Shown: positions 36,101 through 49,745 of the stretch, piece after piece
How positions within the stretch are numbered: position 1 is the first letter of the stretch
Layout of the letters: the number at the start of each line of letters is the position of its first letter
From: Echinococcus granulosus
Taxonomy: Eukaryota > Platyhelminthes > Cestoda > Cyclophyllidea > Taeniidae
NCBI RefSeq assembly: GCF_000524195.1
Contig: NW_020170412.1
Location: forward strand, 355,949-419,948
DNA length: 64,000 nt
Reading direction: 5' to 3'
Made by a program: the position numbers and the translations under genes
The notes under the pieces: model-generated
Told to the model about the DNA's origin: nothing
The model's database searches: none
What the model saw: the letters and a program-made list of their open reading frames with translations, nothing else

Positions 36101-37667
36101 CAAATCTGAGACTACTTGTCAATGCGTCAGTTTTAATTCGGTTACCAGATCGTCCGTTAATTCGTCTTCCACTTCCTTCTCTTCTTCCACTTGGGCAATA
36201 TGAAGTTATGTCCCCGCACTGACCTGTCCGACATCGAAATAGTCACCGTGTTTTTGCACTTCCACTTTGTTGTGTCAACCGTGTTGCCTTTTGGTCCCTT
36301 GTCTGAACCCAAGCAGGAAAAAGTCTAATTAAATGGCATCTGAAAATGGTGAAAGTAGTTTGCGATGATGTCAGACCCGTCAGACTGTCAGGCGGATGAA
36401 AAGCGTCCGATAATCAGAAGAATCGTGCTTTAGGCGAAGAAAGCGCCTTCCCACGTACCACTTTTCCAGTCGTTCTGTCAGTATTTTCCTAGTATAAATA
36501 AACTGACAGACGAAAACTACTGTTTTAAAACAAACTTTTACTACTTCCTCCTCGATTTAATTTAAACTAGATTCCAGTTGCGAAGATTTACGTCCTCTAA
36601 GCACAGCGAAGTCGTAACGCAAAATATGTCCACTGCGTATTCTGGAGGAAAAACTAAATTTTCGTTTAATTTTCGGATTTGGTAACAGGTCACTCAGGAC
36701 CTCCGCCACTGTACCGCAGCCGGTCAGTCTGGTCTCTAGGCCATGCCAGTAGCCTCAAGTCATACTGTACGTCGACAGTACATATTCCGCCCGTGTATCA
36801 TGTTTACTTTCGCCATCGGGGAAGTCCTGGAGCTCTATAGTTTCCCATCTAATGACCATGTGTTTGTTAAACATGGGATTTTTTAGTTTATTAGGTGGTA
36901 TTTTCCTCCAGGTACCTTGGTATCCCATGTCTATACAAAAGTTATTTCCCTTATTTGATTTTATGGGAATCTAAAGCCGCGTTAACTTTTTAAACCGTGG
37001 GATTTCCAGCGGACTCCCTAAAACGCTCAAAAGGACTAAAGTGACCTCCGCTAGGTAGGTTTTCACCTTATAAGTGGATTTATCTAGTAGATGTGGGATT
37101 CTACCCACTAAGTAGCCAAAATTGACTGCTTTATCTTGCTTCTGACGTGAAGCAATTTTTCCTCCCGTGATGTCATAAACACACCAACTGCGGTTTCTAA
37201 AAGAAAATTAACCACCACAGCTCGCAAATGACGGATTGGTTTTAAATTCTACTGCTCAAAAACAGAAAATTGTTATTATTCTTGGACAAAGAGAGCTTTC
37301 AAAACCTGTTTTAATGCTTCAAACTCTACCGACATGGCATAAGTTGATGGAGATCACATCTTATAACGACAGGCATGGATGAAAACATCGGAATTTTCCA
37401 TACGCCAAAATTGTAGCAAACGAGCTAACCAGGGGGACAAGGAGTTCATTGTGTTATTTAGCCCCATCACTGAGAGATCTGGGGTGCAGTGGTTGTAAAC
37501 GCAGCTAGGACATGAACAACCATGCTTTAAAAGAGTTATGCGGACGGACTTACAATGAATCCCTGATACCACTCCTTGATCTGCTTTTTGGTGAAGTTGG
37601 TGTTGTTCATGAGGAAATTGAGGTCCTCCTTCGGTAACGTCCTATGCGGACTCAGAGCGTTGCCCAT
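33170..37667 (-). CDS. Neuronal calcium sensor (recoverin/frequenin/neurocalcin family), 3 exons
   Basis: Minus-strand exons: 37554-37667 (38 codons), 33450-33722 (91 codons), 33170-33364 (64 codons plus stop). All junctions are phase 0 and GT-AG, giving 193 aa, the usual family length. The start MGNALS fits an N-myristoylation signal (Gly2, Ser6), so calcium-dependent membrane switching is inferred. EF1 is the degenerate family type (CPSG, non-binding). EF2 ([12 protein letters not shown]), EF3 ([12 protein letters not shown]) and EF4 ([12 protein letters not shown]) each have intact calcium-binding loop residues. WYQGF near residue 36 and HVFRTFD are family hallmarks. The EF2-EF3 linker looks more like recoverin or neurocalcin than frequenin, so no subfamily name is given. 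Expected role: calcium sensing in neurons. Intron 1 is about 3.8 kb and intron 2 is 85 bp. Confidence 0.93.
33723..37553 (-). other. Large first intron of the calcium sensor gene
   Basis: About 3.8 kb between the myristoylation exon and the EF-hand exons. It contains no recognised gene or element, only short open frames on both strands. A short GT-rich run lies at about 35166-35180. The GTAAGT donor at 37553 and an acceptor with a T-run before GCAG at 33723 are clear. Confidence 0.7.
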
Positions 37668-40600
37668 TGCTTTAACTCCAAGATTGGGTTTAGTTGGCAC
37701 CCTCCTGTCAGGGATTGCAAAACCAAGCTATTAAATTGTCGGGCAACAGATTTTAGTGCTTCCGCCTCTTTCATTCCGCTGTCGGTATGACTAAAAGTCT
37801 ACATTTGTCATGAAGCTTTTAAAGGAAAATATTTCAACTGGGAGAGCTTCTGAGCATTAAAATGATGCAATGGTTAAATGATTACATTAGGACGACTACA
37901 AATCTCATATCCGACGCATAAAACTAAGCATGAAGAACTCCAAATAGGGTGACAATAAATTGTCCTTTATTATTTTTCCATTTTTATAATTAAGAAAAAC
38001 GGAATTGCTCTCAGACATCGCCCCAAGCCAACTTTTATTTGAATTGGAAACTATTTCCTTGGAGAGTAAACAATTAAGGGTTGGATTTTTTGCTTTTTTA
38101 CTAATTAGCTCACATTTGCGTGATTTTCCCTCCATCTCTCCCTTTGCTACCTTTTTTCCCAGTCGGCTGATGCATACAGAAGTGGTTTTGATAGTATCGA
38201 CGAGATTTAGCTAGAAGTACATTTTCAACGGCAACTGAAAGCTGGAGAGGATCAGAAGTAGCTGCAACCCATCTTGGAGCTGCAAATACTTAACCCCATC
38301 TCCAGAATGGAATCTTGACTGCACAAGAATACAGTACCAGAGAAAGATGTAAACAGAGAAATGTATGATTAATAAATCACGAGATTTTTAGTATGAAACT
38401 ATCCACGATTCACTTCTCATGGTCAAACTTCTTTGAAAAAAATCAAATCAAAGTTGAAATTTTACATGTTACAGTTTTTAACGACCTGCTTCCGATTTTT
38501 GGCTGGAGTCTATTTAAATGCGGTGAAATGGCTTGCCTACAACCGCAGGCTTATGCGGCAGTCCGGAAACGACTTAGGGAGGAAGGGAGGGATAGAGGGA
38601 GAATATAACGCATTAAGGGATATATTTCGGGCAGGGGGAAGTAAGGTCAAATACCCCGTTTATCTACAGTTTTCTTCTGACTAAATGAGGCCAGCGTCAG
38701 GTCAAAACGTCAGGTATAATGAGGCTTCTTGGATAGCTAGACGATTTCCAAGCATATACTGTAAGCCTGTTCACTTGGTGATTACTAGGCTTGTCCAACT
38801 TGCCGCAAAAACCTCCTCCGTCCCCGCTTTTCCCCCTCCACCCGTCTCCCCGCATTTTGAGCACGGAGGCTCCGCGCCAACTGTTGCAATTCCAACCACT
38901 GGTCAAAAAGCGGCTTTAGGACATTTCTCCTGCCACCCTTTAATCATCAGATAAGGCAGCACATTTTTACAATCATGCACTTGCGTTAGAAAGCCAAGCA
39001 ACATCTGCCTTATGATGCCTTGCTTTGCGAGATTCGGATGCAAAATGCGATGTACAGCCGCTTTACCACACCACTGCTTGCATTTTTATACAAACAATGT
39101 GCTGCTTTCCCTAGTTAACGCTTTACACTTTTTAGAAAAAATATAAAATTGAATATCTGGAAGCTGTGATTTTTATCCCTAAAGAGTTTGCAAGCGGAGC
39201 TGATTTGCCCTTCTATTGATAAGAAACCCGTCGAACAAATCCTCTCTCCCAACTAGCCTCCCTTGGCCATGGGGTGATGCTTAAGAAGTTGGACCAAATT
39301 AGCACTTGAATTCGAATCCCCATGTCTTAGGCTCTATGTTTCCATCTTTTCCAAGTCGGTTTGGTGTCTCCGAGATAATTTTAAGGTTTCGAAATCGGCA
39401 GATTTCGGTGAGTGAAAGATTTACGGTTCTATGACTTTCTGATGTTTTCGAGCTCGAATCGTAAAAGGGAGTACACATAAGTAAGCAGAAGCCCCGTGCT
39501 CCGGCATAAGACTTCATTTTATAGCACACCGAAGGCAAATTTCAAAAATATCCCACGTGATATCGCTCCCGCAAAAATGAGGGCCATAATTCTGCATTGT
39601 CAACAATAAAGTGGTGAGTCGGCCTGGAAACAGGGGATCTATATATATACATACACTTTTCATATTTTGCTAGCACAGATATTATGCTAGGGTGATAGGT
39701 AGGTAGGTAATCATGCCAAAAGGCAGCGTCCAATCAGGTGACTCTATTGTCAAGGAGCTGTGCAGTTTGTGGAAATCGATAGGATGTTTGGCAAGGTTGC
39801 AACAGGACGTCATACACATACATGCGCGTACATGCCCTTCTCTGCGACCAAACGGTCTGTGAAGCATCAATGCTGCTGGCGACCTATCCATTCCACCTCT
39901 CAAACCTCCTCCCAACCCCCCCCCCGCCTCTCCCTCTGCCACTATTCCATTTTCCTCTATTTTCCCCTTCGGCAGAAAAAAGCACATGTGGAGGAAAGGG
40001 TGTGACAGTTCAGCTTCTTTCACCTCATTAAAACAATGTTTTATCGGTCTCTAACCTACTGTTTTTTAATAGCAAAAATGTGTCTTATTTCTCCCGAGAG
40101 GAAACCTGATTTTGTCTATTGGGTACTCGTGAAGAAGGAGAATGGTACGCTAAAGCCCCTCATCTTCAGGGGCATTGTTTCCTCCAACTACCGGCTCCGA
40201 GCATTTATAAAGCAGATTCGTGGTACGATGGGCACTCAGTCAAAGAAAAGTGCCAGAAATAGGGTGGATCCCTATTTGGTTACAGTAAATAGTGTGAAAT
40301 TGTTGTCATGGGAAAAGTAGGATTTTATTTGTATTTTCTCCAACGAATGCGGATATTTTAATATTCATGTTTGTCGTTCAACCGAGAATTTCACGCTAGC
40401 AGTGTGTTGCCATGTATTTAACCATCTGAAAGGCAGGTTCAGCGCCTCCACCTACTGTGGTTGGAGGATTCTGACCTTTCACTTCAGCAGACCGGTCAAG
40501 TAACCAAATATACCGCCGTGGTTTGAAAATGTGTAGCATTAGTAGAGGTTGGCGGCAAAAACACCATAAGCGAATGCATTACGTTATTATCCCCTATTCC

Positions 40601-41390
40601 AGCTGTGAAAAAGGCGCCCTAGAAGAGATGTCTACTACGATCCTCCTAGAGAAGTAAAGCCCTCAACCGGTCTTTTCAGATAAATCTTGCAGCGATATAA
40701 TTCAGTCGTTCAATTCTATTTGAACTGGTACTTAGCCTTTGAACCTCTTGTTTGGATAAGATTGGTACATTTTTGGAACGGTCGCAGTTTGGCAGGCATG
40801 CGCACCATTATTCAAGATGGGTACAACTGACTTTTTGAAAGGACTAGGGGCAAAATCTACCCCTGTAAATGATGAAGTTCACTTGGGATCCGAAGTCGAA
40901 AAACCAAAATGTGGCCAAAAAATGCTAATGCTGGTTTTCTTTGAAGTCCTATTTCGGGTGTTTTTAGTAGGGGCCAGACAATACACAGGTGGTTGGGAGA
41001 TTAACCTTTATCAAATCTGCATGCAAAAGGCCCAACTTTGTTTACAATCCTACCTCCTAAAAAGATCATACTTTGTACTAGCTGCGGCTCCGTGATACCC
41101 TCAAAGTAATTTGTTATGTAAGGGAACTAAAAGCTTGTAATAGCAGTGTACCACGCCCTCATGCTTTAAGGCGTAAATATGACATGAAACTACGGTTGTT
41201 TTTAGTCACGCCAAATATTATTTATTACAAATGTTTACGTGCTTAGCTTTGTATTGTCTCATGACACCATTAAAAATGCTTCAGCAGTAGAATACATACT
41301 TACCCTAGTTGTGTACAGCCCAGCGTACAGTCCGAGTGGGGAAATGGGGTCAACCTCAAATGGATGATTATAAAGTTTTACTTTTCTCTC
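37668..41390. other. Intergenic, upstream of the calcium sensor gene
   Basis: It should hold the calcium sensor promoter. A pyrimidine- and C-rich tract lies at about 39900-39970. An open frame of 94 codons at 40036-40320 (plus) has no recognisable domain. Confidence 0.4.
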
Positions 41391-41431
41391 GCCCTCTAGC
41401 TCTTTCGCTCTCTCTCTCTCTCTCTCTCTTG
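41391..41431. repeat. CT/GA microsatellite
   Basis: A CT-rich tract with an unbroken run of CT units at about 41409-41430. Open frames through it on both strands are artefacts of the repeat. Confidence 0.8.
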
Positions 41432-44400
41432 GTGAGAATAATGAAGCAACCAATGTGTGACCGTACGTGTTGGCCTGGGTTAGAGGCATGATTCAAGCCT
41501 TAGTGCAGCAGGTTGTTGTTGCTAGCCAATGGTGCGCTGCCGTTTCACACCTGCCCGAAGGCGATTGGTCAACTGTAAGGCATGCTTCCACCAATCAACG
41601 CCTGGATGTTTCCCTAGCGATTTCACCTTTGACAGCAGCTTTAATCCCACTTCCCTACATAAAGGAGCGAATATTTACATTGTCATTGCAGAATTCCAGG
41701 CCTTAAACTACTACTACATCCTAACCCCACACAAATATTGTAGCTGGAAATTTCAACCAATCATTAGGCATCCAAATTTCCTGTCTTGCTACCCAAATGC
41801 CTTCTTTAGGCGCTATAATGATTTAAGTGTATTTTGAGTAAAAAACTGCATAAACCTGTTGCAGATAAACAATAGAAAAACTAATACTTTATAAACTTTG
41901 TAGTCATTTTCGATTCCCGTGCTGTTAACTCCTGCCCAAACCAATTTTATTCGTGATCGAAGTTGCCACTGGCAGAGAGGTTGTTGTTACGGCTGAGGAT
42001 ACCTCAAATGACAGCAGCCAAACGCATTTTTATGCATAAAATCTCTGGGTTTAGAGTGATGGAGTGATGCAAATACTGATTTTTTTCTATTTCCCACCGC
42101 GATAACTGACAAACGGGGTATGCACGGCATCCTCGGTCAGCCCCGTGATTTATGCGTGAGAGATTTAATGGCATCTTGACGTCCAGCAACACTGCTAGCA
42201 GCCATTTTTAATCATCTTTGACTATAACTGCCATAGCTGCAATTCGTTGGCACGATTACAAGATTCTATCTCTCTGTGTTTTTTTTTCAAACGGCTTGAA
42301 AACAATCCTTTAGGCTTTCCTTCGCCCTAGCTGTTGTCGAAATCTACTTTGTAATTAAGCCGTGATTCGTTTTGCTGTCATGGTGGAAGTAACTTCCACT
42401 CCGATTGGCTGCGGTTGTGTCCGATTTCTTATGAATGAGGTGTATTCTTTGGTGGTTAGGTCGTTCACGTTGTCAACTTACTACAGGATTGTGGGATCTG
42501 TGTCATTGACAGCTTATGACAGCTGAAAATCTACTCAAACTCTATGCACTGTTTAATTTTGCAATAATTCTTTTTAGGCTGTTTTAATGGTGCCAGTGAA
42601 CTTGGAGCATGGGGTAAACTCCTACCACCAGTGGTACTCCTCTGTCTTTCACCTCAAATTGCCTCTTCCCCTCCCCTGGCGTTTGTCTGTACACCCTTTC
42701 TGGGAAGGCTAACCGTTCACACTGTCGACCTTGAAGAGTATTATCCATTACTTGCTCTTAAACGCAAACCAGCTGTGGTTGGAGTAAATTGAACTTTCCT
42801 CTTTGTGGCATTTTCCACTTGCCAGTTTAAAGTTTAAAGGCGGCCCATCACCACTGGCCTGGAGAGTTGTGTCTGGTAGAAGAGCATTTACGAGACCAGT
42901 GTGTTGACATCGACTGTAGTAAAAGGGACTTTCAAGTTAATCGGGACTTCCAGTTTCACACTTCTGCAATTAGACAGGCTAAATTGTTGGTGCCGCAGAA
43001 AGCAAGGCATAATAAGTGCGGTCTTTTAGTTGTACTAACTGCTAGCGCACGCACCACAGGCCACTCTACCCGCCTTTAGCCAAGATGACAAGTGATAGAA
43101 GGAGTACGTGAGTAGAGAGGTGTGACAGTAGATTAAGCTTCTTGTAAAAGCTGACGTACAATTTGCAAATACATGCTAGAATGGAGGACCTTAAACACAG
43201 TTTATACGGTGACAGAACACGCATCCAAAGAAGACCTTCAATATGGTTTGTGTAGCTAGCAGGGTAGTTATCATCCTGTACACATCCAGGACGTGGAACA
43301 TCCACCCCTTGTTGAGTAGCAAGCTCATAGCCTGCGGTAAAGACAAGCAATAACGAACGTCTGACAGTGACATAGACTACCTTAGGACGGTTCAATCCCA
43401 CTCTTTCGATGACCCTCGGGATGAGAGAATGAACTCAGCAGCTACATTAAAATGTGACAGCAATTAGGTTTAAGGTAAAAAAAGCTAGCCTATGAAGTGT
43501 ATGAGTCCCCTACCTTAAATATATGGTCTTCTTCCAGAGGTGGATTCTATGGCAACTGTCGTGTGGACCTACTTTGATCGACTTGAGATAGTCGGACGAG
43601 GAACGCATTAGTAGCCTTAAATAGGTGATTTACGGGTAGCGTATTTAATACTGATACATAAGCTTACTTTCACGTGCTCAGACAAAATAAAAAACGCCTC
43701 GAACACGTAAATTACGAACAGCGTCCTACATTTAATGCTGTCAATGAGACACACAGATGGTGGAACAAAGTGGGCTGTAAAGTCGTTGCTTTTATACAGT
43801 AGGGGCAAGCCCAGGCACTGATTTTCACGCGTCTGTGAACAAAGTGGTTAAACAGACCTATTTAAACGCTAGCTGTAATTAATAGACATGTTGACGGTTA
43901 GTAATTCAAACCAATTTACTTACGTAACCATACACGTCGGCACGCTTTTATTAGACAGGAATGCGAGTGTCGCAGTACTAAGTCTAGATTTGTTCCCAAA
44001 TAAGCAGACATTAAAACAGTTTGGAGGGCATTCTTTTGCTAGGTGTGGAAAAGCTTTTTTAGGACCGTAACCCTCACCTCAGGCTACCTTCTTGTGTGTG
44101 TGGGCGTCCCCTCCTCCAGACACCGCGGAAGTAATTGCTCCGTAAACTTGTGGTGGGATACTTAGTCCGGCCTCAGGTTAGTATAACCGGTTCCTGGTCG
44201 TTATCCTCTTAATTATTCAAGAGGCTCTGTTCCGTCTTTATTCTGCTCTCTGACACTTTGATGCAAACAAGTTACTGAGATGAGGCAGAAGTCCCCGAGG
44301 CTCACTTATAGCGTGACACTGCCTCAATCAGGCTGAGTTTGGTTAAGTTGGGTAGAAATGAAAGATGGGGATGGGGAGGAGGGTGAGGGGAAGTAGAAAG

Positions 44401-45400
44401 GGAAACAGTCACCGAGACAAACTGCGCCCAAACCCTCAAAAGCGGGACTGAGGGGGGCAGGAGCTTAGCGATGGCTGGAGGGTGTGCCCGTATTTCCTTT
44501 CAAAGTATCGTGCTTTTTGTGTGCTGCAGGAACCAATCAAGTCACTCCGTTATTTATGACGGGGTGTACGGTTAGGCGACTCAACGTACGCTAGTCTACC
44601 TCACAGAGGAGGACGAGTGGGACCAGACCTTGGTCCTAGAAGTGGGCGCGATTACGCCTAATTGTTGCCAGTTAAATGTGTATGTGATGTCTGACGAAAG
44701 TATAAGGATCGTGAGGGCTAATTTTATTCTCTCACTTCATGCCAGCGTGAAAAAAATAGCAACCGCTTTACCCTTAGTCACATGATAGACCTTGGGCTAG
44801 TAAATCACTGTGTTGAAAGTAACGCCCCTCGTGCTTGTCAAAACTGGAAAGATAGCTTCCGTGCTTGGCAAAAGAAGATGACTAAAGATATTTTATTTTT
44901 AACTCTAACCCCTTCACATATAACTTTCGTTGGAGGGAAAAAAGCTTCCTTTTTGGAGACCATCTCGTATTTCCCCAAAATTTTTCAAATATCAATCAAA
45001 GTGATTGAATTTACGTCATTGTGCTTAAAGTAGGTTTTTTATCTAAAAGGGGAAAAATGCGCCAATTTTGCTCCCCTGCTTGACTTGGAGAAACTTCTCC
45101 TGGAAAGGTTAACGCCAAAAGTGCCAATTTTTATTCCCTATCCGCAATCCCAAAGGAAAGAAATGTTAACCGACCTTTATGCTGCGTACTCGGGGCGTAC
45201 TTAAAAATATCTTGTTCTTTTAAGCGGATTACTAGGTAAAAAAGTATTACTTTTAATCAAAGTAATGGAGTTGTGTGTGCAGTTGCTTTCTCGCTCCACT
45301 CACTTACAAATAGCCTCATTACAGGAGCTTTTAAAGGTTCAAAAGTTGAGACTGATGAGGATTGACTGCTGAAAGTAGATACAAGGTGATGTATAGCGTG
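41432..45400. other. Intergenic, no recognisable gene
   Basis: Short open frames only. A purine-rich stretch occurs at about 44350-44465. Nothing assignable was seen. Confidence 0.4.
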
Positions 45401-45402
45401 TT

Positions 45403-45545
45403 GAGTCCTTCCATAAGGTGAAAGAAGTCACAATACGTGGACAGAATTTGTTTGGCTGACTTACAGAAGGGTTGCAAATGAGGGGCCTCTACTAACATGC
45501 TCCGGAGGCTGTGAGAATAACAAAGTGGCAATAAATCAAACCTGA
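45403..45545 (+). repeat. TRIM-like terminal repeat (first of a spaced pair)
   Basis: It carries TTGAGTCCTTCC, AGGTGAAAGAAGTCACAATAC, GGACAGAATTTG and CTTACAGAAGGGTT, matching the terminal repeat at 62.35 kb in order and orientation. The 3' half is poorly kept. Confidence 0.5.
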
Positions 45546-45730
45546 TGTTGCTCACTTAGTGACAACCTTCTAGACTCAAATTCTGACGGCAAATAGTTGC
45601 TTTTTCAACCATCTCAAAAAAGGACAAATTATTTACTAGCTAGTAAATAAGACATATACACAGGTGGTTTGGTCCATTTGATCCCACTAGGGATCACCTG
45701 TCTCTCATTCACTTGGAGAAAGAAATATAG

Positions 45731-45878
45731 GGCCCCAAAACTTCCCTGAAGACGAACGAAGGCATGATACTTGTACAGAGCATGTATTGTCGATCTAAGG
45801 AAGAGTTTGGCCTCTTGGCGGAGGTACAACGGCAGAGCCTCTACTAGGCCATTTACCAAAACCGAGAGTTAAACAAGC
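45731..45878 (+). repeat. TRIM-like terminal repeat (second of a spaced pair)
   Basis: It opens with GGGCCCCAAAACTTCCCTGA like the repeat at 52.67 kb, then GAACGAAGGCATGATAC, AAGAGTTTGG, GGAGGTACAACGGCAGAGCC and CCGAGAGTTAAACAAGC. About 185 bp separates it from the previous repeat, too short for a normal interior. Confidence 0.55.
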
Positions 45879-48800
45879 TATTAAAGTATTGCAAAAATGC
45901 CATTTTGTCATGAAAACTAGCTTGAAGCTCACATTTCATAATAATCTTTTGATTTTAATTGTGAAAAGGCTTTGAAATGCAAAAGAAAAATAAATTAAAG
46001 GGGTATAGATTTTGAAAGGGCTGGAAATGAGCCCTTCACCTGTCAACTGGCCTGTCAATTTTCATTTCCCTCCCCCAATAATCATGAAGAATGTCATAAA
46101 ATAGATCCTCTCTATCAGGAAAAAATACGAAAAGAATGCTTTGCCTATTTTTTTAAAATTATTCCTTTAAATAAGGCAAAATAATGTTTGACTGCTGGGT
46201 CGTGGTCATGCCTCCGATTCACCTTCAGGTATCAGTAACCCCCATTTGGCACAAGGATTTGTTGGTGAAACATCCAACTTCAAAATTGGTCTAGTAAAAA
46301 CATTTTATTTGAACCTTTTCTGCTCCTTCTTGATCTAGCCTCCAAGGCGGGGGCTTTGTACCTCTTCTGCCCTTCCGTAGTATACTAGAAGGAATGCACC
46401 GCACTGCATCGCATTACCACGATGGTCTTCCATTGTGCTTCCATTTGAGGCGTTATTAGTAAAACACAAATCATGCGAAAGAAATGGGAAAAAGGTTCCT
46501 TACGATCCCTCTTTTCTTTTTATTTGCCTTGGTTTGCGGTGTGTCCGGCTCATTCATTTCAGGACATCAACCCGTGTCTGGTCTAGTAAGTCAGTGCAAG
46601 TGAGTCTTGGAGCTACCTTCCACCAAAATAATGAAGCGTAAATTATTAACTTCATCTCTCTAAAAGGAATACATTTATTTCTTTTTGACGTATCCTCAGT
46701 TTTACGATACCCATTCCGTTTTCTCCCTAAGTTTGTTAACTCCTCTTTATACTCCTGCTATTTTTCTTTCGAACAAACGAAATTTCCTCTTTTACTCCTC
46801 ACTTCTTGCAAGTGTGGGAATGAAAAAAGAATAAAGCCCCTTTGCTCTTGTTTTTAATATGCATTCAAGTGGAACGAGAGAGAGAATAGAATTATTGCGT
46901 TTCGCTGCCGTGAAGCGGTACAGTGCTTCTGACCACCCCTAACAAACATGGTAGGTTAATGATGTTCTGAAAAATTGTAGAGGAAAAATTTTCATCCAGG
47001 CTACAATGCTGGAACTTCACGTACTTACTGACTTTAAAAGGGCTATTCTACCGCTTGCTTGGGCGGATCATTCAGTCGCTTGATAGACTTTTGTCCACGT
47101 CACAATGGCTGTGTGGGTAAACGAATCATCCTCATCGACAGTCCAAGTTTAAGGGCACTTCGAATAGTCCACGAAAGTGTGCATCTAAATGCTGGTGGGC
47201 GGTGATGTACAGCTTGATTCACCCTTACTGATGTTTTCCCATGTAGGCACGATCCAGAAGCTCTTCCAAAACTCTTAAATCAATCTTGGGAAGGCAATGC
47301 TTCGGAAAAATCTCTTTTATGAATCATTCATAAAAGCGACTAGTTATAGGTTGTTTAACGTTTTAAAAACCATGATTTATTTATAAGATTGTACGACTAT
47401 AAACCTTCCTTTCTGATGTAGGTATATCAGGCTCTACAAGCCAAGGTTTAATGGGAGATCGGGATTGGGAGTTCAATTTTTGCACTCATTTGTCTAAGTG
47501 GATCCAAAAATTAGTAACTTTAAAAACAAAATAATCACAAGCTAACTACTTGGTGATTTCGACTTACTGCCCATGAACTTTCCCAGAGTTTTGCAGGTGA
47601 ATTTAAGTTCTTTAAAGGTCGGTGTTTGACTGCTTCAGTGCCGCGACTTTTTACTGTTTAATTCGTCATAAAAACATCAGCACTAAACTCTTTTGCGCTT
47701 GAATTGTTTGAGAGACTGCGTACGTAGAGGTAAGAACCAAAGCCACCAAAAAAAACTGGCAAGGGCATTCGTTCGAAATCTCGTAGCAGAGTACTTTAGC
47801 TAAGGCCTAAAATAGCTTCTATCCCAAACAGTGACTTGAACTCTTGTGCCATGCTCAATGTTCATAGGTATTTTTACTAAATACGGCCGATTAAAAGCAG
47901 TCCTGTGCATATTGACAATATTTTAGCACTCATTAATTATTTACTTTAACACAGCTTTTCCTTGCTTCCACATGAGAAGTTCGGTTTTTAATCAAATGCC
48001 TTGGAATATAGTTTGTTGGTTCCAAACGCCATCGAGACGCTAGACTCACACAATTCTAGTAACCAGCAATCTAATACATGTTATTTTCCAGAATCTTCCC
48101 AAAATTTAAAAAGTTTTACCCGAAGTTTAAAAATGATAAACAGCGGCCATTTTGAACCAAGTTTCAGTAGACTCGAAGCAAAGAGCATGAGATAATGTTT
48201 GCCTATTATCGCGATGTTTACTTGGCTAATTAAGTTTTTAGGTTAATTTTTGATTGCTTGCAAATTTTCTTGGTGTGTAGCATGGTACACTTAAACAAAT
48301 GTCCTTTAAATAATAAATTTTTCATTATTATTAGAGTAGAAAATTGCCGGAGCCTGAACAAGCACAAACAAGTTTAATAGATAATTTTGTTATAGTTTAC
48401 TAGACGATTCCTTAAAAAACAACCCAACACAGAAGCAAAGCCCGGTTTGCACAAGAATAGCGATCACCTCCGGTCAATTCACTGTCACCGGGTGCGTTTT
48501 GCTATCCTCCCTTTCGCTCTATTTTGAGAGAGTCGTGTTGAATACAACCAGACCTGAACTTTCCCTGCACTCGTGTGTGACTTACAAGGAAACTCTCACA
48601 TTGTAGATGAAAATTTTCAGAGCCATGAACGTTAGCGGACCCCCTTACTTTGGTCAGTCAGCCCCGCTGAAAGATCCTATTAAAGAAAATCCAAATTACC
48701 AAATTTTACCACATTACATAAACTTGTTGCGGGTAGTTACACTGACTGATTTTTACAAAAGCAGCATATGCTTATGTACTAATTACCAAAGAATTTCCAA

Positions 48801-49484
48801 AAGTGTGTAGCGAGTTAAAAGCGCACCTATTTTGTTAACTTAAAAGTAGTTGTTTAAACACAATTAATGACAAATTTATAGTCATACCTCAGTAGTCACC
48901 ATTTTCCAGCAGAAAAAGGAAAGAAAAATTGAAATTTTGAAGAAGTGAATTTATATTTCCCTTATAAAACATAAATTTTAATGTATGAAATCTGACACCA
49001 AAGACCATTCACCTACCACATAAATAAATGCAATTGCTTACCTTGCTATGGGTGATCTATCACTATGAAGGCATTTTTAAAAGCCTGCTTTGTAGCATAA
49101 ATTTGCAAAATTAGACTAGGGTCTGAATTAGTGAAATTGTACTGTCTTTCAAGGTAGAGCCGCGATGAATGACTAAAGGTTACCGGTATAAATGAATGGT
49201 TTTTACAAGTATATTGAGAGACTGTAATGTAATTTGGAATTTACGATCTCCTCAGTGAGCACATCACATTTCTAAAATTAAAGCCTTCTAATTTCGTATT
49301 TAAAAAAAGACTGCAAATTTCTCGCTTTGCACACTTACTGTTAGATGAAACGCAGGGCAATGGGTATTTTTGTCGGCTATTTCCTGCGTTTCACCCATCG
49401 AAGCATTTTTACCCACATAACGACTCTTCTGCTAGATCTGACCTCCTCCTCCTTCTCCTCTCCAATAATATTTGTTACATTGTA
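45879..49484. other. Intergenic, AT-rich, no recognisable gene
   Basis: Only isolated short open frames, none above about 70 codons. No repeats or RNA genes were recognised. Confidence 0.4.
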
Positions 49485-49745
49485 GCGCCTCTAGCTCTCC
49501 ACGAGGTCTTAAAGAGTCATAATATCAAAAAAGAATATGCATAATGACGCGCAGAGGGGCTGAGGGGCTACTGGCATGGCTTGGAGGATATGCCATCCAA
49601 CAGAAGTACAATCACAGAGCCTTGAGTGTCCGCGTAACAAAAACGCAGCCTTCAACAAATAGCCAAGGTATTTTACAGACCCTCTCCTCTTTGGAGCGTT
49701 TTTTTTTAGCGCTTTCCTTAGAAAACCTCCTGCGTCGACTCAGCT
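49485..49745 (+). mobile_element. TRIM-like terminal repeat with start of interior
   Basis: The terminal repeat at about 49485-49662 is one of the cleanest in its middle (GGGGCTGAGGGGCTACTGGC, CAACAGAAGTACAATCACAG, AGCCTTGAGTGTCCGCGTAAC). It is followed by interior sequence alignable to 61650-61720 (CTCTTTGGAGCG and AAACCTCCTGCGTCGAC blocks). No second terminal repeat was found downstream, so this is a 3'-truncated copy. Confidence 0.6.

Noticed and set aside
41259..41491. Frames through the CT microsatellite on both strands
   Set aside because: Open only because a dinucleotide repeat has no stop codons.
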